Below, piece after piece: positions 21,515-32,394 of a DNA stretch of 64,000 nt. A program made the translations under genes and the position numbers. Positions within the stretch are counted from its first letter, which is position 1. Each line of letters starts with the position of its first letter. The DNA lies in contig CM041465.1 in NCBI GenBank assembly GCA_023213395.1, forward strand, positions 232,197,741 through 232,261,740. The letters are read 5' to 3'. This DNA comes from Cycas panzhihuaensis (Eukaryota; Cycadophyta). The notes below the pieces were generated by a model that saw only the letters and a list, made by a program, of their open reading frames with translations, was not told where the DNA came from and ran no database searches.

Positions 21515-23366
21515 TTTTTATGAGAGAACCAAATTCCTCCTCCATCATAGCTCTCCAATGAGGATCAACTTTTATACCATGATGTAGACAGAATTGATTG
21601 AAAGCATTATTGCCGTATTCCTTGCCATTATCACTCCTTAGATTTTTTTTTTTTTTTCACATTCATTCTTGACATGTACCTTCTATTCACGAAAGTGGTC
21701 GAATACTTCAAACTTATTCTTCAAGAAATATGCCTAGGCCTTCCTAGCATAATCATCTATAAATACAAAAGTATAGCGAGCTCTAGATATGGAAGGGTTT
21801 GAGAGAGGACCCATTACATCAAAATGTATGAGCTCTAGCTTCTCCTCAACTCTCTAGGCACTATCTTGAGCAAAAGGATAACAATGATACTTTCTGTACA
21901 TACACCTTCTAAACAAGAAACATTGGGCAATCCTTCCACCATTTTTAGTCGATTGATAAGTGCTATGCTTTTGTAATTAAGGTGTCCAAGGCATTTATGC
22001 CAAAGTTTACTCACATCTTCAGCACTGACTACAAAGGCATAGGAACTATTCTGGGATTGAAACATCTTAAACACCCAAAAATCATCCCTTACTTTTCTAG
22101 TAGGAATGATAGAGAAAATTTTCTTAGGATCCTTAATTAGGTGCCTGTCTTTATAGGGCTCAAACTTCATACCTTGTTTGCATATCTCTCAGGTTGATAG
22201 AAGTTTCATCTTCATCTTTGGTACGTAATACACACCTTTAATTTTCCACCTGCAAGTGAAACTGTACCAACACCCTCAATAGGCAATATGCTCACATCTC
22301 CAAGAATGATTCCAAGTTCACTAGGACCACCATTCCATGCGTCAAAGTTCTACTTTTGAAAAGAAATATGTTTCTATGCTCCTCAATCCAAAATCTAGTA
22401 GTCTCTCCAATTTGACTCAGCTAACAAAGTTGATACTTTTGCATAATATGCTACAACACCCTTTCCTTTCTCATCCTTGCTTTGTATTTGTCCATCCTTT
22501 TGAACCAATAATTCTTCTCTTTGTGGCCATCCTTCTTCCAATAAACTTCTTTTTCTCTCGAGAAATTTCTCTTGATTTTTATGCAGACTTCCCTTCTTGA
22601 ACGTCATCTCTTCTCTGTGTCTTCATGACCAAGGCTTAATTTGATTCACAACCGCCAAGTAGATCACATTGCTTCAACTTGGCATCTTCGACTAGAATGA
22701 GACTTTTCATTTTCTCAAATGATTCACCCTCCATTACTTCATCTCTCCTATAGATGGTCTAAAAGGTTTCAAATGTAGCTGGTAGTTTCAACATAACTAA
22801 TGCAAACAATAGTGCATCATCAATTGAGCCAGATTTAATCTCTTCTAATTTGTTCCTCAAATCAGTATTTTATTCACGTAGGCGCTTATGTTGCTTTCGT
22901 CTTCCATTGTCACATTAAGAAGCTCCATCATGAAAGCAACACAACAATTTGTCTTCTTCTTTTCAAACATCTCATACAATTTTGTCCAAATTTCGTTTGG
23001 TTTATCAAGATTGTGGACTATGGCCCTCTAGTTAGATGTTAGAGACAATTTCAATAGCCCAACAACCGTAAACAACTTCTCCTCTCGATGAGTTTGCTCC
23101 TTTTCATCCAACAGAATAGTAAGCAACCCATCTTTAGTGATCCCTCAAGCTTGATTCACCTTTAAAACCAACTCCATGTTAGCCTACCACTCGCTAAAAG
23201 TATTCCCTTTAAAGATGCCTTGGGGCATCATCCTCTTCATCACGCGAAATGGGCTGACAAACAGTTGTTTTTACCAAACTACTTTACATTTAGTTCCATG
23301 GACAACACCTTGCACATTGCTCAATCTCCGTTCTCTAACAAAATTGCCAAAAGTGTTATATTTCAT
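21515..23366 (-). pseudogene. Copia-3 gag, pre-integrase and integrase core, heavily decayed
   Basis: Gag starts at 23366 (MKYNTFGNFVRERR) and decays through many stops. A Lys-rich segment lies at 22607-22395. The pre-integrase domain at 22170-21835 shows LWHKCLGHLNYKS. The integrase block R-S-D-N-G-K-E-Y lies near 21625 next to a 14-T run. The sequence then jumps directly to the WRAMMEEE lead-in of RT, so the integrase C-terminus and linker were deleted. The RT frame continues at 7282. Confidence 0.8.
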
Positions 23367-24118
23367 AGTTTTAACAGCTGATTTCACGCACCATTAATGT
23401 CACATAGGAATTGGGCTTCAATATTTTTACATCCACCACTGATGGGCTGCCAAAACATGCTTCAAACACCCAAAATTACTTCAAAAACCAGAAGAAAACA
23501 GTCTTAACTTGATAAAGTCTGAATGACCAAGAATTCACATGCAAAAGATTTTTGCTCAAAATGTTGAGAAAATGAGTAAAAAATGATCAACAATGATCGG
23601 TGCAATGTTGTTTTCCTTAAAAAAACTTCAAATATAAATAAGGAATAAAAGAATATGCCTAAGGGAGATGCCCACATGGGCAGTTGCCAATTATTCACCC
23701 GCTCGTCCCTCCAAAAAATCACGACTTTTAAAAAGCATTGAAAAGTCAACAAATAAAGTTTGTAAATTATATATTATGGTGTTAACCTTAATATACTTCA
23801 CAACACACCTTTATTATTCTTTTGGCAACACAAATATATACAAATGGCTTTCCATGAAGTGTGACGATGGTATATGAGCAAATATGTTTCCTTTATGGCT
23901 CCTACACTCTCACAGTAGATAAATGGGCTTGCAATGGCTAGAAGAAGGCTGCACATGCCTCACAAACACATCACCACATAGATATTTAGCCATAAATCAA
24001 GGTTGTCTACTATCATAGAACTGGACCAACACCTTCTACATCCACCAAAACAAATTCTACAGTCTTCAAACACTGCCCAACATCCTATTATGAGCAAAAA
24101 CTTCTTAAACTAGATTCA
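23367..24118 (-). other. Copia-3 leader, part next to gag
   Basis: AT-rich sequence between gag and the Gypsy-P insertion, with no coding similarity on either strand. It ends in ATTCA (24114-24118), the left target copy of Gypsy-P. The leader resumes at 31613. Confidence 0.6.
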
Positions 24119-24946
24119 TGTTGGGGTATAAAGTGATCCTATGGCTGTAGGAAGACCAGAGGTAGGTCAGGTAACCTGAGATGTGCAGGTACGGACTGTA
24201 CGGTGGTACGCACGAGGCAAAACGACGAAGAAATCAGCATTTTGTGTACGTATGACAGGTGCGTACCTGGAATGGGTACGTATGACAAAGACGTACCAGC
24301 GACGGAATGGAACCGAATAGAAGCGGTACGCACGACTCAAAGGGACCAATGAAGGCCTGTGAAGCTGCCAGACGTACGTATGAACGTACGGATCCAAAGA
24401 GTCATTAATTAAGTGCCTAATAAGTGATTAATGAAAGTGCGTATGATCGAAGAATACGGTTATGACAGGCAGTCATAACCCTTCAGCCAAAAGGTACCAA
24501 CAAGAGTACTTAAGAAGGTACGCATGAACCACCAGGTTAGGGTGAGAGCCGACTATCAAAGGTACGCAAAGGTGTGGAAGCCGGACGTATGGCGATCGGT
24601 TGAGCAGCGGTGAATGATGAGTACCATCCGGTACGCATGTGTAAGAAGGAATGTATCACCGGAATGCTCAGGAACGCATTCTAGCCTCTGTGTAATTGAA
24701 TTGATTACTTAATAAAAGGAAGAGTTACGTGGAAATCCGTGTATTCTTGTGTTATGATGAGGAGAATGCTGAGTATGTGTTGATTTCTGTGCTGTTGTGT
24801 ACCATTGTGGTGTAATTCTGTGAAATATTTGTGGAATGTATGTGAATAACCATGTTGACAGTATCCTGAACTAGACTATAATACTGTGTAACCTTGACAA
24901 AGGGTGGGTATCTCATAAGTGTAATTAGACACCTAATAAGTCAACA
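24119..24946 (+). repeat. Gypsy-P 5' LTR
   Basis: An 828-bp LTR beginning TGTTGGGGTATAAAG and ending AATAAGTCAACA. It has dense GTACG words at 24187-24410. A TTAATAAAAGG stretch at about 24706 is a possible TATA or polyadenylation signal. Confidence 0.92.
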
Positions 24947-24960
24947 TTGGTTCCGTTGCC
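24947..24960 (+). other. Gypsy-P primer-binding site
   Basis: TTGGTTCCGTTGCC directly after the LTR. From its second base it matches the plant tRNA-Asp-type site TGGCGCCGTTGCC at 11 of 13 positions. The primer assignment is inference. Confidence 0.65.
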
Positions 24961-25086
24961 TACGTCCATTGAGGAGGGACAGGGCCTAGGAGTTTCAAGG
25001 AGAAGAATGTGTAAAGGGCAGAGGACCACAGTCAGCATCGTGATGGTAGGTCAGAACTAAGCCACCCAGAGCTGTGGGACCTTCCA

Positions 25087-26448
25087 ATGCCACCTAAGAG
25101 GCCTTCAAGGTCGGAGGAGCTCCAAAAGGATACTTCACCCAAGGAAAAGGAGACCAGCAGACAAAGGGCATTAAGATGGTCGAAGGAATCAAAACTCAGA
25201 AGGGCGAGGAGATTAAGTTCGCAGAACAACGAGACTAAGGGACAATCCGTTGAAGGATCTGAGGCAAGTGGAGCCCAGACACCTCAAGAACAGGAAGAGG
25301 AAACTCATGGCGAATGCATGGTATTGACACCAGCCCCAATCAGAGATGATTTGTTTAGCCCAGAAATTGAAGGGAAACCAAAAGTGGATGAAAAACAACA
25401 AGAAACCTTAAAAGAGGGAAGTATACCTGTGGAGGACAGCCCGAAGGACCCAAGTGACAGTGAAAAGAAGGCGGAGGAAGGTCCCTCGGCATATTGGGAG
25501 AATAAGCTCACGAGACAACTTTTTGAAGATTCATCAGAAAAGGGATCTGATCAATCATACATTACAGTGACACCATTAACTATACAAGTTCCAGGTGTAG
25601 TGGAACCTATACACATCAAAACTCCATTCAAGAATCCATTGTTTGGAAAGGATAATACAGCAGTAGGCACTCTAAGTGCATCCCCGAAGGGGGGGAGAAA
25701 GGAAAAATCACCACCAAGTGGGACACCATTGCAATCTCCCAAAATGGATGATTATAGAGACTTTGGGAAACTGATTTTTAACGACACTTCAGATGCAGCG
25801 AAACATGTGTATCTCTTCGTAATCTCATTGATGTGAAAAAGATTTCAGACGAGGATGAAATCAAAGCAAGATTCGCCTGTACGTTGAGAGTAGTACCCTC
25901 GGCATGGTATAAAGAAACAAACAAGAATGAGCCATGGGTAAAGATTAAGAAAGCATTCGAGGAAAGATTTCAAAAGTTTCGCAGTAATGAAGTAGTGGAA
26001 ATCGCATTGAGAGAAATCAGACAAAGGCCGGGAGAATCCCCCTAACCTACATTAGCGTAATGAAAATCATTGCGGCCAGCATGATTAACGAGACAATAAC
26101 GGATCACAATATGAAAAACTATTTTGTTAGAGGTTTGAATGAGAAATTAAGAGCCATGATGCATGCTCATCCATTGAAATCGTTTAAGAATGCCCAAGAT
26201 CTAGCGTTGGATTTTGAAATGGAAATGGATGCACAGTGTGGAGGACAGATTCTCACATCGAGATTACAAGATGAGATTAGAGAACTGAAACAAAATCAGT
26301 ACAACCGACCCTTCTGCCAGGTAGGGGTAGCAGAAGAGGAATCGGAGTTGGAAGCTTTAAGGAAAGAAGTGGCCAGATTGAAAATCAGAAACAACTGAGA
26401 AGAAGAAGAAACACCGAAAGAGAAGGACCATGTCGGAAGAATAACCAA
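25087..26448 (+). pseudogene. Gypsy-P gag, frameshifted
   Basis: The start at 25087 (MPPKRPSRSEELQKD) is shared with Gypsy-M. Residues 1-80 are basic, then comes an acidic Glu/Ser-rich part, then LIFNDTSDAAKHVYLF at the start of the capsid-like domain. A frameshift near 25833 and an early stop near 26044 split the domain (ARFACTLR; WVKIKKAFEERFQKF; MKIIAASMINETITDHNMK; LNEKLRAMMHAHPLKSFK). Gag would build the virus-like particle. Confidence 0.88.
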
Positions 26449-27241
26449 ATGGTGCCACATCTGTGAAGAGAATTCACATACCACCAAGGAATGTGAATTG
26501 AATTTAAAAAATAGTGCATTGCACCAACAGGACAGATGGTGCTATATATGCGATGTTGATATGCATACAACCAAGGATTGTTTCTATAATCCTAGGGGAA
26601 AGGCCTTCAGAGGACGAGGTAGGGGAAGGGGAGGCAACCCACCTCGAAATGTGTACACAACGAGGGGTGCACAAGAGCCCTCAAGAAAAAAACCACCAAT
26701 GGGTAGATGCCTCATCTATCTACAGTTTGGGCACTGGAAGTCAGAATGCCCAACGAAGCAAGAATCTGAATGTAAGCCGTTCGTATGTAACAACTGTGGT
26801 CCAAGTGACCATAAAACGGAAGATTGCAAAGGAAAGGCCAAAGCCACCAACTTGATGACAATCATACTAGAAACAAAAAACGTCAAACTCCAAAATAAAC
26901 AGAAGGAGAAACTCAACGAAGGATATCCGGATCTGCCAACAGAAATGGATCGATTCAAAAAAGCAAAACAAGTATTGGATGGCCTAGTCTGGGAAGAGAA
27001 TGCATTACCGATGGGTAAACCAGAGACTAAGTACGTATACGTACGGAAGAACAAACAAAAGGAAAAGGAGAATCTACCAGAAGAGCCTAAGGTGCAGCCG
27101 CAAATGGAGGAACTCTTTAAAGGATTGCCAGTGGAAGACATCCCAAGAATGCTGTTGTTAATGGAAAATTTGGTCAAACAATTACAGTTAACTATCCCCC
27201 TATGCCAAGTAATTGATTGGATTAAAGGAGGAATATTATAA
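26449..27241 (+). pseudogene. Gypsy-P nucleocapsid region with four zinc-knuckle positions
   Basis: The four positions are C-H-I-C-E-E-N-S-H-T-T-K-E-C (26452 onward), C-Y-I-C-D-V-D-M-H-T-T-K-D-C, C-L-I-Y-L-Q-F-G-H-W-K-S-E-C (second Cys is Tyr) and C-N-N-C-G-P-S-D-H-K-T-E-D-C. An RGRGRGRGG patch lies between the second and third. The part from 26498 is open to a TAA at 27239-27241. The next codons are in the same frame and continue into protease. Gypsy-M has a Gln codon at the equivalent place, so the stop is a point mutation. Confidence 0.85.
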
Positions 27242-28720
27242 CGAGGAATCACCAAGAGTCTAAAGAAAGTGATGTCGTCATTCGACATGGATCCCATGGT
27301 GACAATTACAGTTTTGGGAGAAAAGTTTCCGAGAGTGATTGTTGATGGGGGAGCAGCTGTGAATGTACTGCCCACCTCGACATGGCGGAAGTTGGGGAGT
27401 CCAAAGTTGGAAGCAACAACCTATTCGTTAAAACTAGCCAATGAATTGTTGGTGCGACCCGTGGGAAAACTGGCCAACATCAAGGTGGATGTGGCAGGAA
27501 TTGTCGTAAAGATCGATTTTACGATTGTGGAAACGGAGAAAGGTGCAACTTCCTATCCGGCCTTATTGGGGAGACCATGGCTATACAAAACCCAATGTCT
27601 CCAAAGTTGGAAAGACGTAACCTTCACCTTGTCAGATGAAGGGAATGAAGTAGTATTACCGATGTTGGGGAAGAATTCCATTGAAGTGATACCTGACGAT
27701 GGCTCAAGTACAACCATTGCGAGTGAAGCAACAACTTCTTCGTTCGGCGAAGAAAATCTCTACCATACGGCCGAAGAACCTACCAAATTAATCGACCTCC
27801 AAGAAGTAGAACCGACTTATTTTGGAGAAATCTACAATTCTTTAGACGATGAAAACGGGATGAGATTTGTGGATTATTGGCTACGGGACGCATATGAAGT
27901 CAACCCCTCATCCTATAGGTGTAACCTACTTTCTCGGAATGTAACCGAGGATGTTGATATTAATTTTAAATTTGTTGATTATATGAGTGTTAATAATAAC
28001 ATAAAAAACCTAGATCCAAACCCAAATCCCCCTTTTAACCCAAACCCTTACCCTAATTCACCTCCCAATACCCCAACCCGCTCTAACCCTAACCTTCCCT
28101 CTACCTCCAGTGTGGGTCTTGAGGTAGACTACCTTTCCCCACCCCCATCCCAGCCCGAGGAAGGAAGTAACGAACTTTCCTCATCTTCTTTAGAGGTACA
28201 CCTACCCAGCAAAAGATCCTTTTCAACCATCGGCGCCAAATTTGAGGAAGAAGGAAAGGAACCTGCTGAGAGTATCCCTAGAGATTCTGGTATAAGAAAC
28301 AAAATTGCCACTCCAGAAGATAGAAATCATGGAGAATACATTGGAAATTACGTGAAGCTCTTTTATGAAGAACCACTATGTGGAATTTCCCATTTAAGAC
28401 ATTGTAGAGAACATTGGATAGGAGAAGACCAATTAAGGGATCATAAGAAGAAATTGACAAAGCATACCACACCAAGGAAAAAGCGGAAAAGGATAAGGCA
28501 CGACCGCCACGACAAGACATGGTATTCCAAGAAGGGTGATCGAGTATGGCGATTCAACAACAAATCCCAAACAACCCAAGGAGAATTGAAGATGCATTGG
28601 AAAGGCCCATATAGGATTGAGAAAGTGTACCAGAATGGCACTATCCAGTTGAAAAAACTATTAGGCCAGCTATTGCCTGAAATGGTCAAGGGTAGTAAAC
28701 TAAAACCCTATATCAACTAG
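27242..28720 (+). pseudogene. Gypsy-P protease fused to integrase C-terminal domain
   Basis: An open frame of 483 codons (first ATG 27269). Residues 20-130 are the aspartic protease (VIVDGGAAVNVLP, LLGRPWLYKTQ). Residues 130-380 are a low-complexity spacer with Asn-Pro repeats (about 28011-28125). At about 28430-28470 the sequence passes directly into the integrase C-terminal domain (KKGDRVWRFNN, GELKMHWKGPYRIEKVYQNG, GSKLKPYI). The RT, RNase H and DDE core are absent, yet the frame is kept through the junction. Confidence 0.85.
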
Positions 28721-28950
28721 GGTGGAGCAACTTACCAGCCGGATCAGCTGGTTGTACCATATCGTATTGCATGAAATTGAGGCACAATCAAATGCCTTGA
28801 TACCAAGTCATGATCCAGTTCGGTATGGATATAGAAAAATAGAAAAAAAATTGGAAAAAATAAAAAACAACCGTAACTCATCACAGACATAAGTAATAGC
28901 ATCAACAATTGAAAAAATCAGAGGGAAATTCAACAGCATACAAGCAAAAT

Positions 28951-29400
28951 ACATTATACGTACCAAAAAGGTATGTTACGAGTCTGCACTGATTAAGAAA
29001 GTGATTAAAAGTAAAAAAATACACTATACGTACCAAGGAAATACACTGAAGTACACACAGTTCAAAAAAGTGACTTGAAATCACACTATACGTACCTGAA
29101 AGTACGCAGTCAGGTACGCACAGTGTAAACAAATTTTAAGTTGCTCAATTGCATTATACGTACCTGAAAAGTACGCAAGTAGGTACGCACAGTGGAAAAA
29201 GAAGTAAGTTAAAAGATTACAGTGTACGTACCAAAAAAGTACGTAATCGGGTATGCACAGTGGAAAACAAACTTAAGTGCCCAGTTACATTCTACGTACC
29301 AAAAACGTACGTAATCGAGTACGCACAGTGGAGGCACTTAACACTATACGTACCAACGGCATGTATAAGACAAAAATCCAAAAAATGACAAATCATTACG
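28951..29400. repeat. Gypsy-P array of seven units, about 65 bp each, with inverted arms
   Basis: Cores of the type ACTATACGTACC begin near 28951, 29021, 29083, 29151, 29218, 29286 and 29341 (spacing 55-70 bp). Within a unit a left arm such as CACTATACGTACCTG is followed by a right arm such as CAGGTACGCACAGTG, which is its imperfect reverse complement. Each unit could therefore form a hairpin. Related GTACG words continue to about 29560. Confidence 0.88.
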
Positions 29401-29623
29401 TACTTGCGAGCATTCCCGCGAAGTACGCAGAGCGGAACGGACGAATCAACCACAGAAAATCCGCCAGGCAACCGTACGGCACAGTACGCAAGGGAATTCA
29501 CTCCGGTACGCATCTCAGTATGCAAAGTCACAAAAACGGCAAGCATTCCTCAGAGGTACGTACGTAGGGTTCTGGTTTGTATGCTTAGGTTACTTTTCTT
29601 ATCTTTGGGACTCCACAGCCATT

Positions 29624-30697
29624 ATGAGGACAACAGGGTGCTAGGAGGCATTTATACCCAAACTCAAGCAGGAGTTACAAGCCCTACCAGCTCAATTCCA
29701 GGCCAGGGTTAAGCAAGCAGGTTGGGGAGACTACATTTACTGCAACCCAATGTATTATGACCCTGAACTCATGGACCAAATCCTGATGGCACTGAAGGAG
29801 GATAGCAGGAAGGCCAAAATGGATGCAGACATAGTTCACACCATCACCAGACTTCCAAATGAAGGAGAAGTTCCACTGGGAACAAAAAGGTCAGAAGTTG
29901 ACCAAGAAATGTGGTTGAGGAATTGTGTCAACCCAACACTCGATTATGTCCGGTGGAATACGTGTAGCGAGACATTATTGATGTTAGACTTCAATGGGTG
30001 GCGTAGTGATAAATTCCGATTTTTGTCCAAGCGGAAGTACACCTACATTCGTGGAGGCATGATGCGGTGTTGTTGAAAATTCGGGATGGGGAAAAGCTGA
30101 ATTGGTCCGAATTCTTGGCGGAGAACATGAGGCAGCAGCTCAAGGAGATTAGGACACACCCATTCCGACATCCCTCCTTGCTTTTGGCCATTTTATTCTA
30201 TCAGTGTCCAGATGTGCAGCTGACCAGGACCACCATTTCTCCACGGGAACCAATTGTTAAACAGTGGGCAACAGAATTTCCAGACACAGTGAATAGCCTG
30301 GAAGCAAAGAGAAAAGTACAAAAACAAATGCAGAAAGTACTTACAGTTCTGAAGACACCAGGAACACCCATTCCTCATCGGACAAAACAGGCTGTCCATA
30401 GAAGAGGTAAGAGGAAGAAGGGAGAAGAGGAATCAGAGGAGGAGGAAGAAGAAGTAGAGGCCTCCTGGGAAGAATGGGAAGACTTCCCTCGAACAGCAGG
30501 CGGGGAACCCTCGGCACCTCCTACACCACATGACAAAGCGGGACCCATAATTGATTAATTCAGAAATGGAGGAAGGGTATAAAGCTGAGATAGTTGCCCT
30601 TCAAGACAAAATAAAAGAAAAGGATGCTATCATTGCCACTCTAACACAGATCAATGAAGGGATTTTGGGAGGACAGAGGCAGCAGGAGCCGCCTTGA
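29624..30697 (+). pseudogene. Gypsy-P 3' ORF: uncharacterised protein with coiled-coil end
   Basis: Counterpart of 13054-11970. The start ATG at 29624 opens MRTTGC, then a stop. Clear homology follows at 29750-29926 (NPMYYDPELMDQILMALK, DIVHTITRLPNEGEVPLG), a decayed patch, then 30067-30558 (NWSEFLAENMR, LTRTTISPREPI, IPHRTKQAVHRRGKRKK, Glu-rich tail). The end at 30566-30697 is ALQDKIKEKDAIIATL, a probable coiled coil. Conservation of motifs, start region and end between two copies suggests a real gene of the parent element. Function is unknown. Confidence 0.7.
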
Positions 30698-30776
30698 GGC
30701 AGGCGGGGAGGATACCCCGGAATTTTGAAAATTTTTGGAGTTTTGTTGAGCAAGGATGCTCAAACCCATAACTGTT

Positions 30777-31612
30777 GACCCGGGATAGATGTTGGGGTAT
30801 AAAGTGATCCTATGGCTGTGGGAAGACCGGAGGTAGGTCGTAACCTAAGATGTGCAGTGCAGGCCGTGCGGCCAGTGCACAAGGCAAAGCGGCGAAGAAA
30901 TCAGCATTGCAGGTGCGTATGACAAAGTGCGTACCTAGAGCAGTGCGTATGTGAGACGTACCAGCGAAGGAGCAGGCGGGCAGGCGATACGCCACGACTC
31001 AAAGGACCGGTGAAGGCACGTAAAGCTACGACGTGCGTCACGGACGTCACGGATCAAAGAGTCATTAATTAAGTGCCTAACAAGTGATTAATGAAAGGGT
31101 ATATGATCGAAGAATGCAGTTATGATGACGATCATAACCCTTTAGCCAAAAGGTACCAACAAGAGTACTTAAGGAGGTACGCATGAACCACCAGGTTAGG
31201 GTGAGAGCCGACTATCAAAGGTATGCAAAGGTGTGGAAGCCAGCACGTATGACAGCCAGTTGGAGCAGCAGTGAATGATAAGTACCATCTGGGTACGCAT
31301 GTGTAACAGAAGGAATGTATGCTGTTGGAATGCTCAGGAACGCATTCTAGCCTCTGTGTAATTGAATTGATTACTTAATAAAAGGAAGAGTTACATGGAA
31401 ATCCGTGTATTCTTGTGTTATGATGCGGAGAATGCTGAGTATGTGTTCATTTCTGTGCTACTGTGTACCATTGTGGTGTAATTATGTGAAATATTTGTGG
31501 AATGTATGTGAATAACCATGTTGACAGTATCCTGAACTAGACTATAATACTGTGTAACCTTGACAAAGGGTGGGTATCTCATAAGTGTAATAAGACACCT
31601 AATAAGTCAACA
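30777..31612 (+). repeat. Gypsy-P 3' LTR with preceding purine tract
   Basis: Purine stretch GGGATAGA at 30782-30789, then the LTR 30790-31612 (823 bp), TGTTGGGG to AAGTCAACA, followed by ATTCA. Compared with the 5' LTR, many GTACG words appear as GTGCG or GTGCA. Confidence 0.92.
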
Positions 31613-32056
31613 ATTCAATCACGCCCACAAAAGATATTTGATCAATTTTTTATGTTTGAGTGCTTGATTTGATGCCCAACAATGTTAGATAGCCTTCAAA
31701 TGGAGCCCAATGCTCTTAGAGTATGCCTAACGTAGCTCAACATTATTAGATCACCATCAAATTTTGCCCAACTAGCATATGGAGTGCCCAACATGCCTTT
31801 CAAGCTCTGGATGGCTTCAAAAGGAAACCAACATGGTCTGAAATGTGCCCAATATTGATTTTAGTCCTCGCACAGTGAAGAAACTCTTAGTGATAGGGGA
31901 AATCCACCTCCTCAATCATCATTGCACCACTGTGTCACTCTTTTGGTTGTTGGAGAAGATTAAGATCATTAAAATAGGGTTGTACCAACATTACCAAGTA
32001 GCCTTTGATCTTTATCATGTCCACCTAACCTTGCATCAGTTGTGTACTCTGTTCAT
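31613..32056 (-). other. Copia-3 leader, part next to 5' LTR
   Basis: Leader sequence between the Gypsy-P insertion and the primer-binding site of Copia-3. It has repeated GCCCAAC-type words. No coding similarity seen. Confidence 0.55.
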
Positions 32057-32394
32057 CTCTAATACCATGTGAAGAAACATGAAAACATGCATGTATTTTG
32101 AACTACAAGATCTTGATCATACATAACAAGTAACAATAAGAACAAGTACATAGCACACAATAATTTATGTGGGAAACCCTTTTGGGAAAAAACCCACCAC
32201 AAAAAATCGTTAGATCACATTGATGATTCTTTGATGATTTTACAGTGGACTCGGGGGTTATTTATAATCCCCCAAATGGTATGTCCAACCAAAATGGTTG
32301 TGACTCTTTATAATATTTTCACCTTTTCACTTAACATTAACTAAACCACATTTAACATTAAACAAGTGGCTTAGCCTTAACTGCCATGCTAACA
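32057..32394 (-). repeat. Copia-3 5' LTR and primer-binding site
   Basis: The complement of 32057-32067 is TGGTATTAGAG, one mismatch from the tRNA-iMet-type site. The LTR 32068-32394 (327 bp) runs TGTGAAGAAAC to GCTAACA on the plus strand. The complement has TATAAATA at about 32258. The partner 3' LTR lies beyond base 1. Confidence 0.75.

Larger units (their letters stand above)
24119..31612 (+). mobile_element. Gypsy-P: Ty3/gypsy element lacking RT, RNase H and integrase core
   Basis: A 7.5-kb plus-strand element flanked by a perfect TSD, ATTCA (24114-24118 and 31613-31617). Order: 5' LTR (24119-24946), primer-binding site, gag, zinc knuckles, protease joined to the integrase C-terminal domain, repeat array, 3' ORF, GGGATAGA purine stretch, 3' LTR (30790-31612). 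It is the same family as Gypsy-M but with a larger, different deletion. It could move only if an autonomous relative supplied RT and integrase. Confidence 0.94.
6626..32394 (-). mobile_element. Copia-3: old Ty1/copia element, outermost layer of stack I
   Basis: Minus-strand copia relic whose pieces lie at 32394-31613, 24118-21515 and 7282-6626. They are separated by Gypsy-P and by the F1 LTR with its nested contents. In order it has a 5' LTR (32068-32394), a degenerate primer-binding site, leader, gag, pre-integrase, integrase core and RT. Its RT C-terminus is cut at 6625 by Copia-1, and the remainder is beyond the window. The RT frame entering the F1 insertion from the right continues at 7282 after one 5-bp target copy is removed. 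This shows the pieces are one gene. Confidence 0.85.

Noticed and set aside
26716-27375. Minus-strand 219-codon ORF
   Set aside because: It is antisense to the Gypsy-P nucleocapsid/protease coding region, which has recognisable motifs.
28951-29400. CRISPR-like array
   Set aside because: The repeats are imperfect tandem units of about 65 bp without distinct spacers, in a plant retrotransposon.
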